64,000 nucleotides of DNA from Eupeodes corollae (Eukaryota > Arthropoda > Insecta > Diptera > Syrphidae): the NCBI RefSeq assembly GCF_945859685.1, contig NC_079148.1, forward strand, positions 139,125,133 through 139,189,132, given 5' to 3'. Position 1 is the stretch's first letter. Each line of letters starts with the position of its first letter. A model generated the notes under the pieces. That model worked only from the letters and a program-made list of their open reading frames with translations. It was not told where the DNA came from and did not search any database. Shown one piece after another: positions 34,925-46,511 of the stretch. The position numbers and the translations under genes were made by a program.

Positions 34925-35212
34925 GCATACTAAAACAACTGTTAAGCTAGAGGTCTTGGGTTTAATCTCTAAGTGTGTCACCTAAAGTTTTTTTTCGCAA
35001 ATAAAGCCCCTTCCGAAGAATTGACAAATCCTCTAAGCGCAATTCTTGTCAGGAAAAGTGCTATTTCAAAATGGCCTATCGGATTCGGCAAAAAACTGTA
35101 GGTCCCCTCCATCCCTAACGTGACTCGCACAGAAGAACGGTTTAAAGTTGTTGGTAAGTCACTAGGCCTTAATTCTCAACGGACTATTTCGACATCTATG
35201 TTATTGCTTTTT
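34925..35212 (+). repeat. tRNA-derived SINE, 5'-truncated
   Basis: Starts in the anticodon region (GTTAAGCTAGAGGTCTTGGG) and carries the whole body (GAAGAATTGACAAATCCTCT, AATTCTTGTCAGGAAAAGTG, GTAGGTCCCCTCCATCCC, GTCACTAGGCC). The A box is missing or decayed. No clear target duplication seen. Confidence 0.8.
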
Positions 35213-38099
35213 TAATGACATAAGATGACAGTTTTAAAAGTGTTCAAATAAAACTCCTCATTGGAAGACCCTTTAAAAATACTTTTGCAAATGTGTATGT
35301 CGTTAATTTTTATTTGAAATAATGTGAATGTTTCTGTGAATTCAAAATGTGTTTTGGAAAATTTAAGTTCAAAATTGGGACCACCCTAATTTATGTGCAC
35401 ATTAATAATGTAATTTTATTTGCAATATTAAACTGAAACAAAAAGATATATATTTGATTTTTATTCAATTATAACAACAAATTCAATATAAATCTACATA
35501 ATTATTTTGTTTGTGTAAATTTCTTATTATACATATTTCTAATTTAATTTGGATAATGGATTTGACATTTTTAATAACTCATTTTATGTTACAATATATT
35601 AATTTATATGTATTTTAAATGTCAACACAGAACAATTTTAAACCACAATTCATTTATGATATTAATAATTTTTGTATTTTGTTGTAAATTTGTTTGCAAA
35701 TCATTTTAGGGGTAAATCTGCAATAAATTACTGAGGTTTTATTATAAAAGAAATTTGTACATAGGTCAAAAACAGTTGGATTAAAATCAATACGTTATTT
35801 AATGACAAATGGGATAGGCTTACATAAATATGAACTCAAATAAAAGACTTGTTTTGTAATTTAAATGACAAGTATTGCCACATTTGTATTTCTTTTTCAT
35901 AATTTGAGTCACGTTGTCAGAAAAAACTGATTTACAAAACAATATTTTAAAACTCAACTTGCCACTTTTCTGTTATATATGCCAAAATATTTACGTAAAA
36001 TGTTTAATTTTCAACTTTTTGCAAATTTCGTATCCTCTTAATATTTCTGTTTCAATTCTATTTTGTTAAGTCATTAAATGTAAATCAGAAACAATTATGA
36101 AACGTTAAAATGAGTCCACTCAAAAAAATCCAAGTGTCACTGAAAAAAATTTCCATTCGTCACTTGTTGGGTAAATGCGTTGCCATTTTGTTGAAAGTGG
36201 TTTACCGATTGACTTATTCTATCAATAAAAAATTCGACAGTGAAGAATTTCTATTGAAACTATCAAAGTGGTATAAAAAAACACTTGTCCAACTTCTGTA
36301 ATTTAGTCAAGTGTTTTTATTTGGCTTTTAAATATTTATGAATGAATTGAAGAACAGCATTTTCTTGATATTTCAAAATACTTACATAAACTTTCTTTTA
36401 CAGCCAAAAAGATATTCAAGGACATTTCTCTCATTTTGTAAAAGGAGAAAAAAAAAACAATCTTAACTCTTTTTTAGCACTTTCAAACTTGCCCTTAATA
36501 TACTAAGTGTTTAAATTTACACTCAAAAACCAGCAACTTTGTTGTTTTGATAATAACTTTGAAGTTCTTGAGTCTTATTTCTTTTTTCCATTTTCAATGT
36601 TCAAAATTATACAGAATTCATAATTAATTTCTAGTGTCAGTGAAATGACTTTTCATCATTTACCAATCTTATTGCAAGGGCATGGAAGGCAAGCCAGGCA
36701 GCAGGATGACTACGAAAAAAAAAATTAAGGAAGAGTTTTAAAAAGTGAAGAGCTTTATCCTTATAGCTTTAACTGTAGCTGTAGGTAAAGTATACATGTA
36801 CAGTTAAAGTTATTGACAAAGGCAAATGGCTGTCGCGGCTTATCCTTCCTGTCCATCAATGTTTCATTTTTATTCTCCTCTGTACTCTATCATCATCTCT
36901 TCGTCGTCATCGCCATTGCCATCACCATCACCATCGTCATTGCCATCTTTTGCCCAGGATTCAGGACAGGATTGTTGGCATCGTATTTGTTTTGTTTTTA
37001 TTCTTGATTTTATTTCATTCCATTCATCTCAGGAAAATAAAGACACAAGTTGATATCTGGCTGAGTGAGATTTGAGACTTGGAAAAAGCGAAGTAAAAGT
37101 ACCAATTTGAGGAAACTGTCTGCCAGTGCCAACTGCCAATCCAATATAAATGATGATGAACTTGCAGCTTTTGTCCTTAGTTGTTGGTGTTGGTATTGTT
37201 GTTTTATTTTATTTATATATATGTATATTTTTTGTTGTCTTTGTTGTTGTTATGCTGCGAGCTGCTTATAGCTTAACGTATATAAAAGTGGATGCTGATG
37301 CTGATACTCCAAAGTCTTATAAGAACTACCGGATCCATCTTAACTGTCGGAAGGGATCGTATTTTTATTTTGTTCTTTTTTTTTGTTCATGGTTGTTTCT
37401 CTGGAAAAGAGAATTGATTACTTTTTTGGAATAATTAAGTCAATTTTTGAAAGGTAATAAATGATTGTTCAGTTTAGCCTTGATTTATATGTACATTCCC
37501 AATGCTCAATGTACAATTACTACCTAACTTAAAGCTAAATATGTATATTCTGAAGAAATTGTAGATTATTCTATTTAAGAATTTCATATTCTGTTGAAAT
37601 TTTTGAAGAAGCAGAAATTGAGAGATTTATTTTATACGAACTAAAAACTATTGTACGTAGCTCAAAGCGATAAAACCCTGCGTCTTTAGAAGAAGATCGC
37701 TTAAAACTTGGATTATCATAAATTCTGTAGCAATCAGTTAAATACTTTCAGACCTTCTTTTATAAATATTGAAACAATTTCTCTCGTTTTAAGAGACATT
37801 ACTTTTAAGAATATCAGGATTCATCGGCAAGACTTCAAATAAGTTTTGTACAAAGTAGGTACTTCAAAAAAAAGTTGGAGTGAGAATTTCAAAAATAACC
37901 GAAAAATTTGGTTGGCCTTTTAGGACTAAATAAATAAATAAATTTCAATTTAACATACTATTTAATAAGATTCTTTGTTTTAACTATTACACTGTCTGCT
38001 TCATTCAATAATCTATAAAACACATTTTGTGACGGTGCTCGTGGAATGTATTTTTTTTTGTCATTTTAATTTATTGAACCATAAAAAATTTATATACAT
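35213..38099. other. dpr intron, unassigned, with microsatellite
   Basis: AT-rich intronic DNA. A degenerate (CATCAC/CATCGT)n microsatellite lies at about 36888-36952 and gives rise to spurious Ser/Pro-rich and Ile-rich frames. The 63-codon frame at 36110-36301 has no recognisable domain. Confidence 0.5.
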
Positions 38100-39965
38100 T
38101 TGGCTTAATTTCAACATAAATAATATTTAAAAATAACATGAAGTCGATGGCTAAAAAAAGAGTGTCGTTGGCGAGGTTCATCTCGAGTTATTCAGTCCCG
38201 GTTGTCTTGATGGAGGTTGGTTGGGCGAGTGGTGGTGTTTAGTCGCGGTAGTATGCTGACTCCAGGCTAGCATAGAAGGAGACGTCGTCGTCCTCGTCAG
38301 TGAGAAGTCTGTCCAAGATATCCATACCACAAAGGTATCTCGGTTCCGGGTGTCGTTCCTGATTGGTCATCCTTTTCATTAATTGGTTAGGGTGGCTGGC
38401 GACATTGGTGATTATCTTCCTTACTGTTTGTGCAAGGAACTGGTCAAGTGGCTTGATTTCAGCTTCTTCGTAGACTCTACTATTACTATAGTGCTTCTGT
38501 CGTTTACGGTCGAATTGTAGATCGGTGCATATCCTTAGTATCTTCCTCTCAAAGACTTTAAGTTTTTCCATTACAGTTTTTGATATGGTGAACCATATCG
38601 CAAAATTGTAGTTGATAACCGGTCTTAGCAGTTGTTTGTATATCAACATTTTCGTTGGTTTACTTAATCCAGTTTTCTTCTTCAAGAGAGTATGAACTCG
38701 ATGGAGTGCGATGTTGGCTTTTTGTTATCACAGCCTTAGAGTGAGGGTTGAAACACAGCAGATATTTGGCGTTCTTCTTGGCTTTAATCCTTGATCCATC
38801 CGGGAACGTCAGATCAAGGTTTCAGGCCACTGCCGCCGATCTACAGCGGCTTTTGTTGGTGACAGGTCTCCGGAAGCATACCAGTTCCGATTTGGAGGTA
38901 TTTATCCTTATTCCCCACTTCTGGTAGTACTCGTAAAATCTGCTTATGTGTGCTTCTACTCTTCGGGCTGCGATCGTAGGAAACATGGAGGACGAATAGG
39001 TGAGTGAGTCATCCGCAAACTGCAGGTTCTCACAATCCGTTAGCACTGGCTGTTCAGATGCCATCAGGCTGTAGAAGAACGGTCCAAGTTTCAATCCTTG
39101 GATGATTCCAGCCTTTACGTCTCTAATCGTTGACTTGCAACTATCTATTTCTACGAACAAGTTCCTGAAAGAAAGAAAAGTAAACAAAATGTTTATTATT
39201 GGTTGTGGGATATTAAAAATTCGGAGCTTATGGATGAGGGTCTCAATCCATACGCTGTCGAAAGCTTTCTCGACATCCAGAAAGCATCCAACTGTGGCTC
39301 GGTGGCCATTGAGAGTAGCGGTGACGTCGGGCTGAAACTTTAGAAGTGGATGGATCATTGAGTGAGCCTGTCGGAATCCAAACTGCATTCTGCTCGTTGC
39401 AGAATTTCTTCAGTCTTCTTAAAATGACTTCTTCCAGAATTTTGCTGATGTTGTTGAGGAGTGTCTTCCACTTTTTTGGAAAGTAGCCGTTGTTTATGCA
39501 GTTATTTATGATAATAGTCAAGTTTATCATAAACACTTGAGGAAGCCTTTTCAGGATATAGTTGGAAATCCCGTCCATTCCAGTTGACATCTTCGGCTTC
39601 AAGTTGTTAATGACCTCAGCAATCTCCTCAGGATTGCAGAATTTATGGGTATTAGCTGGTTCATCGGCTTTGCAGTTGTCGTCAAATTGAACTTCAATGT
39701 TTGGCTGTTGAATCAACTGGATGGAGGTTTCTACTTCGTTCAGGAAGGCTTGGTCCGTTGATGGTTTTTGAAGTGAAACTCTGTTCAAAGTGTTTGGCAA
39801 AAGCTTCCACTATGTCATTCGTTGAAGTAAGCTCGATGTTGTTGCTCATCATGACTTCCGGCAGTGATTTTCGCCTACCGATGGGGCGGTTTATTTCCTT
39901 GAAGGCGTTTGGTCCCGGTTTTATCTCTAAAATGATGAGAAAGGGGATATTGAGAATGTAGAATG
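38100..39965 (-). pseudogene. Jockey-like LINE reverse transcriptase relic (family 3-related)
   Basis: Minus strand from 39965: PNAFKEINRPIGRRKSLPEV, STNDIVEAFAKHFEQSFTS, NNLKPKMSTGMDGISNYILK (first RT block), then a short deletion where the KxxDPxxxxxYRPIS block should be, MQFGFRQAHSMIHPLLKF, GCFLDVEKAFDSVWIETLI (catalytic Asp) and QFADDSLTYSSSMFP (FADD intact near 39010). It then reads YYQKWGIRINTSKSELVCFR and the C-terminal RPVINYNFAIWF, VFERKILRICTDLQFDRKRQ and a final YASLESAYYRD. At least two frameshifts. More complete than its neighbours, but no endonuclease. Confidence 0.85.
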
Positions 39966-40735
39966 AGTGTGGAATGTACTAATTTTGGCCACTACTTATA
40001 AGAACTAAAGTTCAAAATTCAGTATAGTGCTATGGCAAAACTGCATTGGGTGCCAGTTGCCACTTGTGTGTGTTATTTTATGTTTATCAGAAGGCAAGAA
40101 CATTACGTTGGTTTATATAGTGTGTGGTTAACATGTTGGGGTGTTACAATTTTTTGAAATACTTAAACAAAATTAATGATTTTCCAGAAATTACACTGGT
40201 CGATAAAGTTACGTTTTTTTTTCTTTTGCACAAAATTTAATATTTACAAAATATAAATATATAATAATAATGTTATTTTTAAATGACTAAGATGTTTGGA
40301 ATTTGAATAACGCCTTCGAATTTGTTTATTAAATCAGAGTTTTTAAAATATGTTTTTTTTTTTAAATAACTAAGGTACTAAAAAGTTTTAAACGTAATAT
40401 TGAAGTAAGAGGTTTTAAATTTTTAAAATCATCAGGAATTTTATTGAAAGTAGTTTTTTTCAAGAATTTACATATGATTAAAAAAGCTTTCGAATTATAA
40501 AAGGTAACATCTAAAAATATTGTTGTGTCCAATTGATTTTAAAGTCAGATTCGAATTAAAGCAATCAAAAGCCTTATAATTAGTTATAAATTAATTAAAT
40601 TTTATTGGAAATATAGGATCTTGGATTTCATTCTTATTCACTTATTTTCATTTTATTTAATTCGTCAATACTTTTGTTTTATATAAGTTGTTTTTCATTA
40701 TTTCATTTTATTTAAAAAGAAAATAAATTGGGTGG
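39966..40735. other. dpr intron, unassigned
   Basis: AT-rich DNA with T and A runs; no feature supported. Confidence 0.5.
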
Positions 40736-41757
40736 GTCAATAGTCTGTTAGAGAACTAGGGCCTAGTGGTTGACAACTCTCAACCATTCCTGTGTGCGAG
40801 TAGTGTTGTCAGGGATACAAAGGGACCTACAGTTTTAAGCCGAATTCGAACGGCAAATTTGAGAATGCTTTTTTCATGACAAGAATTACTCTTGGAGAAT
40901 TTGTCAATTCCTCGCAAGAGGGAGTACCCGTGAAAAAAACTTAGGGTGGCATAGGTAGGGATCGAAACCAAGACCTCTAGCATGACAATGCATCGCACTT
41001 TTTTTTCAAATTCATTTTTATTACTTCAATCTTAAACCTATCTTAAAGCTAGACAAAAATTCATAACACTAGCCTAATTAACCATTACTTAGAACTAACT
41101 TACTGGTCCCAAACGGACACTCTTAGTTAAACTTTAACACTTAACACTAATGCCTTTCGGTCCTAAGAGCTAATTACCTTCACTCTACGCTGACTGCTGT
41201 AGAACAGCCGTTTCGTCAGAGCGAAGGCAGAGCAGCATTTATATGTCTGTCGAAATATAAATACTGATCTAACCAGATACTGAGGTACTTCACTACACTT
41301 TTACTTGCTAGTCGCTGGACGTAAAGATCAACGATGACCATCTTGCGCCAATTCTTGCTCGCATCCCTCGTTCTCTTACCCAACGGACTCCGGAACAGAA
41401 TTGTCTCCGACTTTTGGACATTTATTTTCAGTTTCCAGTTGTCGCAATATCGCTGAATCTTGTCGAAATCACTGTGCAAGAGAATTCTAATAACCTCAAC
41501 CTTTCCAGCTGTTCTGTACGCAATTAGACCTTTGTTAGACTGCCTATCAAATCGCTATTGTAAATGCTGAAAAGAATCAGCGAATTCACGGCTCCCTATT
41601 GAAGACCATGTTTAATTAAAAATGTTGTGATAGAAGTTACATTGTCACTTTTGACAACAAACTTTCTTCCGTTAAGAATTTTATAAAGTATATACAACAA
41701 TGGCTTGCTTATGCAGAAAGGAGTTACAGTCCAACGCACTAACCAACATGCCACGGG
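40736..41757 (-). repeat. tRNA-derived SINE interrupted by LINE
   Basis: On the minus strand the SINE head (ACCCGTGGCATGTTGGTTAG) is at 41726-41757, then the LINE copy 40999-41725, then the remainder of the SINE (GTCATGCTAGAGGTCTTGG, GGTTTCGATCCCTACC, GAGGAATTGACAAATTCTCC, ATTCTTGTCATGAAAA, GTTGTCAACCACTAGGCCC) down to about 40736. The segment repeated on both sides is 40985-40998 versus 41726-41739 (11 of 14 match). Confidence 0.85.
40999..41725 (-). mobile_element. SINE-targeting LINE, truncated and internally deleted
   Basis: Begins ATAAGCAAGCCATTGTTGTA (about 41713 on the minus strand), which matches 60497 in the full copy. It continues ILNGRKFVVKSDNVTSITTF, then the palm/thumb segment DKIQRYCDNWKLKINVQKSE, TILFRSPLGKRT and VKYLSIWLDQYLYFDRHINA. 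It then jumps to CTTCGCTCTGACGAAACG, the 3' UTR (GGACCGAAAGGCATTAGTG, GTCTAGCTTTAAGATAGG) and poly-A. The C-terminal coding region is deleted. Confidence 0.85.
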
Positions 41758-41819
41758 TACTACATTTAATTTAATTTAGCTTAATTTATTTCTTCGCGGT
41801 AATGATTCTCTTTTCGAAC

Positions 41820-43335
41820 TGGAACTGTGGCGAAAGTTCTTAAAGAAATCAACATTCATAAATCCGCTGGTTCAGATGGTATCCCCGCTATTGTTCTGAA
41901 GAGGTGTACTTCCACGCTAGCAAAACCACTGCGTAAGCTCAACCCAAGTAGTTTACAAACTGCATTTTTTCTGCCAATCCCCAAAAAAGGGTAATATTGT
42001 TCCAACGCAAATCATCGACCGATAGCACTAACGTCCCTTTTATTTAAGATCATGGAAACGCTGATTAATTATCAGTTCAAGAAATTTCTTGAGGAACGGA
42101 AGCTTCTTAATGACTGGCAGTATGGCTCTCGTATGATAATTTGATGGTTTTTCTAGCTGAACAGTTTAACACATGCTTATATCACATTGGAGAAATTAAA
42201 ATTATTGCACTTGATATTTCAAGGGCATTTGGTAGAGTTTGGCATCAAGCTCTCTTATTAAAAAATGCATGATTTTGGTATAACAGAATTTCTTCTTTGT
42301 TGGATTTCTTTCGAACCGTTCAATACAAGTTGTTGTGGATGGAATCAAGTCTGGAACCCACAAAATAAATGCTTGTGTGCCCCAGGGCTCCGTTTTGTCT
42401 CCGACCATTTTCTCCATTTTTTTAATGACCCCAAGTCTGCTACTTCTAATCCAATGCATTATTTCACTGACGATAGCAGTCTTAGCTTTCCTTATTCGTT
42501 TTCAGGCTCAAGACCCTCCTCATCGGATGTGAAATTACAACGTCAAAATATGATTAGCTCATTAGATTGAGACCTACACAGCATTGTACAATAGCGAATA
42601 AAGAACCGGATGGTTTTTAATGCTTCGAAAACACAATGCTGTCTTGAATTGTTAAAGCTATATATACCCTCCTTGTCAATATGTGTGGCACTTGCATCAA
42701 CGAAACTGAATGTCTATACATCCTTAGAATGTACATAAGCAACAAACTTTTATGGAGCTATCACATACTCGATGTCGCCAAAAATGCAGCAAGATGTCTA
42801 AGTTTTTTGATACGATGCTAGAAGTTTGTCTCTCCGTCTTTTCTGGCTACAACCTACAAACCTATATACTCCCAAAATTTTCATCTTTGGGCTGGTGCTC
42901 CAGTAACTTATCTTAGACTCTCGGACGGTATGCAAAGAATAGTTTTTAAAATGATTGATGACATTAACATCATCAACTCGATAACATCACTCGACCATCA
43001 TCGTAAGGTTTCTTGTCTCGCCCTACCGTTATTTTAAAGGACTATGGTCTAGTGAAATAACCAATTGCATTCCTCTCCTTAAACAGTTTAACTTTAATAC
43101 CCGCACTTCTAGGAATGCCCATCAGTTTACCCTTGATCCAAACTTCGGCCGTACTATTAAGTACAGACATTCGTTTACCATTCATTCGCCGTACTACACG
43201 AATGGGAAATGCTTTGCCAAGCTCTATCTTTTCCTATCATTGCAATGTTCAGGAATTTAAATTCAATGTACATCGACAACTTCTATCCATCCCTTCCCTC
43301 TTTTCCTTATGTTCACACTGTGTCTTTTGAATATT
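41820..43335 (+). pseudogene. LINE reverse transcriptase relic (family 5)
   Basis: Reads KVLKEINIHKSAGSDGIPAI, FLPIPKKG, NHRPIALTSLLFKIMETLIN, FKKFLEERKLLNDWQYG, PQGSVLSPTIFSIFLM (42380-42425) and YFTDDSSLSFPYSFSGSRPS, where FADD has become FTDD. The C-terminus reads AKNAARCLSFL, RLSDGMQRIVFKMIDD and LDHHRKVSCLALPL. Frequent frameshifts. Same family as 3915-4925, opposite strand. Confidence 0.82.
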
Positions 43336-44704
43336 TAAAGTATACAAAACCGTTTTAATGTTCACTTATTTGAAAAAAAAAAAATATTTACCCTTTTTAT
43401 TTGATTAGTATTTCTTCTACTTTAATGTATACAGAATTTGTATTAAAATAAACTTTTCGTATTATTTAATTTTTTATTTTTTTTAAATTTAAGTTTTTTT
43501 ATTGGAAATACCAATCGATGGTTTTTATTATATAATAATAATATTATTTCATAATAACAAGTTTCTAAGGCACTAATAGAAAATCGCATATACCACACTT
43601 TTCATTCAATATTAAACAAATTATATTAATTTAAAGGTTTGAAATTGAAAGGTTTGCATCGTTTAAATTTTCACTTAAAATTCCCTTTTCTGACAAGAAT
43701 TTCTTCCTTGAAACCCTTATTCAAGTAAACCCTGTGGTTTTGTGTATACACAATTTCTGTAACGACTGAAAACCAAATAACCATTCCACTTAATTTTCTA
43801 GAATAAGTACATATTTGCTCCCTTAAAATCTAGGTACCTATCCCTACCTATACCTACCTTAATATTATACTTAATTTGAAGTGAAAGTTTAAATTTATGT
43901 AACTATAAGTTCGAAAACTAGAACAAGCTCCAAGCACTCTATAACCACTAGCCGAGAATATGAACAATTAAAAACACAAACATACACATTGTAAATTTTG
44001 TTTGCATTTACTTTAAAAAGTCTCATTATTATAATAAATGTTGACACCGCCTTTCAGTAGGTTGCATTGTTTTTAATAACAAATTACAACAAATTTTAAC
44101 AACAAAATCAACAACAACAAGCAACAACAACAAGCAACAAAAACACTGTATTTAAGTTCACACATCTGCAACAACCACTAAAGTCATTTATTTCATCGCT
44201 CTAGGGTCAACATATTCCATTAAACTTACATTACTACTACCCCCCCCCCACCATATACCTACTTGACCTAAAAGCTACCCCCTCAAAAATAAAAAAATCA
44301 CCATCATCCCTTACCCACACAACATCCCCCACAACACTCCCACCCACACTTACACACAGAGCCATAGAGACAATTGAAATGGCTTTTTTGGTTGGGTCGA
44401 CACAAAATGTGCTCCGTTGCACATTTAGCAATAATTCCTCTTTAGTGCATGCATTTATATAAATGCAGTGACAAGTACCCTTAAGCGCATAAGTAATAGA
44501 TCCTCCAAAACACACACACAACGTACACAAAATGATTCATCTCCTGTGCATAATAGTTCATACATAATATGAAAATGAAACTCTACTTGAATATTATTAT
44601 ATAATATAATATTCGTTTTTTTTGTGTTTTGTTTAAACTTTAACCTCTTATTGTTATTATTATTATTATTTTTTTTTTGGTAGTAACGAAAACTTTTTTT
44701 TCAG
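43336..44704 (+). other. dpr intron 3' end, with CAA microsatellite
   Basis: AT-rich; a (CAA)n microsatellite at about 44090-44150, a C run near 44240 and an (ATT)n/T tract before the acceptor TTTTTTTTCAG ending at 44704. Confidence 0.6.
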
Positions 44705-44915
44705 GTTGCATGGATACGTCACAGAGACCTGCACATACTCACCGTTGGAACATACACTTACACTACGGATCAAAGGTTCCAAACATCCTACCACCGAGAT
44801 ATAGACGAATGGACGCTGCAAATAAAATGGGCACAGAAACGTGACGCCGGGGTGTACGAGTGCCAACTATCTACCCAACCAGTTAGAAGTTTTTCGGTAA
44901 ACTTAAATATTGTTG
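44705..44915 (+). CDS. dpr-family Ig protein, exon completing Ig1
   Basis: Translation in phase 0 starts VAWIRHRDLHILTVGTYTYT, then TDQRFQTSYHRDIDEWTLQI, KWAQKRDAGVYECQLSTQPV and RSFSVNLNIV. It contains the invariant Ig tryptophan (VAWIR), the DAGVYEC motif with the second Ig cysteine, and the Dpr signature RDLHILT. Together with 27550-27752 it gives a complete V-type Ig domain of about 100 residues, the domain by which Dpr receptors bind DIP partners. Acceptor TTTTCAG at 44698-44704; donor GTAAGT at 44916; the exon ends after one base of a codon (phase 1). The reading frame is clean and conserved in contrast to everything around it, which supports a functional gene. Confidence 0.92.
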
Positions 44916-46505
44916 GTAAGTTAAATATTTTGTTCTCAATTTTTGTTTTTTTTTTTGTTTTGTTAAATATTTTTCCTGTTTTTATTTTTTAATGAATGAA
45001 TGAACTCTTCAAAATGGAACAATACGTGTTGTTATGTAAAACGAAAAAAAAAACGAAAAAATAATAATAATTTGTCATGAAGGTTAGGTCAGTGGAGTGA
45101 AAAAATATATAGAAAAATGTACGTTTCATCTCTGTCACTGATATCTACAATCTACATAATAATAATATACAAAAATGTTACAACGCCAAGCGTGGGTAGC
45201 AGGAGAGGATTTGAAGAATGTGAAGATGAATGACAAACTTTTTAGAAAGTGTGGGCTCTTGAAAAATGTGCTTTAAAATAAAAAAAAGAAATGATAACAA
45301 AATTAAGGTAAAAGTCTAGGAAAAGGTATTTTCTGACGTATACACACATGTTGTTGGAATTTGGATAGAATGAAAAAAGGACCAAATTGTGAATTGTCTA
45401 CAAATAATCATCTCGACAATATTACAAAGGATGTTTAAATTAAAGACACAAACAGATGACGAAATGTTTTTAAATTGTTCAAGTATTGCTGTAAAAATGA
45501 GTTCAGGAAAATCTATATGAATACAGCCAATTTTAAATGGAATACAAATTGAAGACAACAAGGATGTATCCTGTCTACGATATTTTTTGTTCATGTTTTT
45601 ATGGGAACAAAGGAACTCAATTTAAAGGATGGTGAGTTGGGACAGAAACAAAAATTAGTTTAAACATATGAGTATAGAACGCGTTAATTATTTGAACTTA
45701 CCCCTAACATTTGGTGAGGAATTCCCTATCCGTGGCCACCGGGAAATTCCATTCTAAAAAGCTTACTGATTCCATTTAGTAGGTTGTAATGGTGTGAAGT
45801 CGGTTCTATCTCTTGCAGTTATTCTTGAACTTGAAGCTCTTTCGAACAACAAACCGTGCTCATTGCATTGTACCGAATTTAACAAAGAGTTCTATTTCCT
45901 CGAAAGTTAAAAATTACCATCTCTATCGAAACGCTTCACAAGCAAGCCTACATATATTTATAAAATGCTTCGTGAGCTAGGAGCTGGTGAGCCTTTCATC
46001 AAAGCGAGTATAATTATTTTCTTCTGGATTAGGAATCTATGACGTGCTCTAAAAGACTGACTTTTTCACGTTGTTCTTTTCTCACAGCGCAATGTTTTTT
46101 AAGGTTTGAACAACAAAAAAAGATACGACAACGTAGACGCCTATTATTTGTAGTGGAAATTCATCTTTCGAAGACTCAAAAACTCTTATAACATACCGTT
46201 TAAGGCCTTTACCTTTTTTTCGATAATAAAGAAAAGTACAAATTGTTTTGAACAATAAAAATGTAAGTAAGAAAATGTTAATAAACTCCGTCGTAAAGAT
46301 CGATGGAGGAGTAAGGTTTTTATAACCACAAATAAATGGACTACCGATAGAGAGCTATGATGTAGAGCCATTCTTCAGCCACAAGTCTTACTGTAACCGA
46401 AAAACCATCTGGACGGCTGTAAATGATAGAATGATAAAATTCAACAAATTGGGAACGTTCGCATAGTTCGGGTCCACTGTCAGTCCATTAAAAATAATAA
46501 TTTGG
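44916..46505 (+). other. dpr intron, unassigned
   Basis: Start of a 6.46-kb intron (44916-51378). No recognisable element. A minus-strand frame at 45316-45594 has no known motif. Confidence 0.45.
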
Positions 46506-46511
46506 TAAATG

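Noticed and set aside
36110..36301. 63-codon ORF between AAGTGT-like inverted ends
   Set aside because: The inverted match is too short to call a MITE and the ORF has no motif.
36813..37053. Small Ser/Pro- and Ile-rich ORFs
   Set aside because: They come from a CATCAC/CATCGT microsatellite read in different frames.
44237..44530. Minus-strand 97-codon ORF
   Set aside because: Built from C-rich and CACA-type simple sequence in the dpr intron; no conserved motif.
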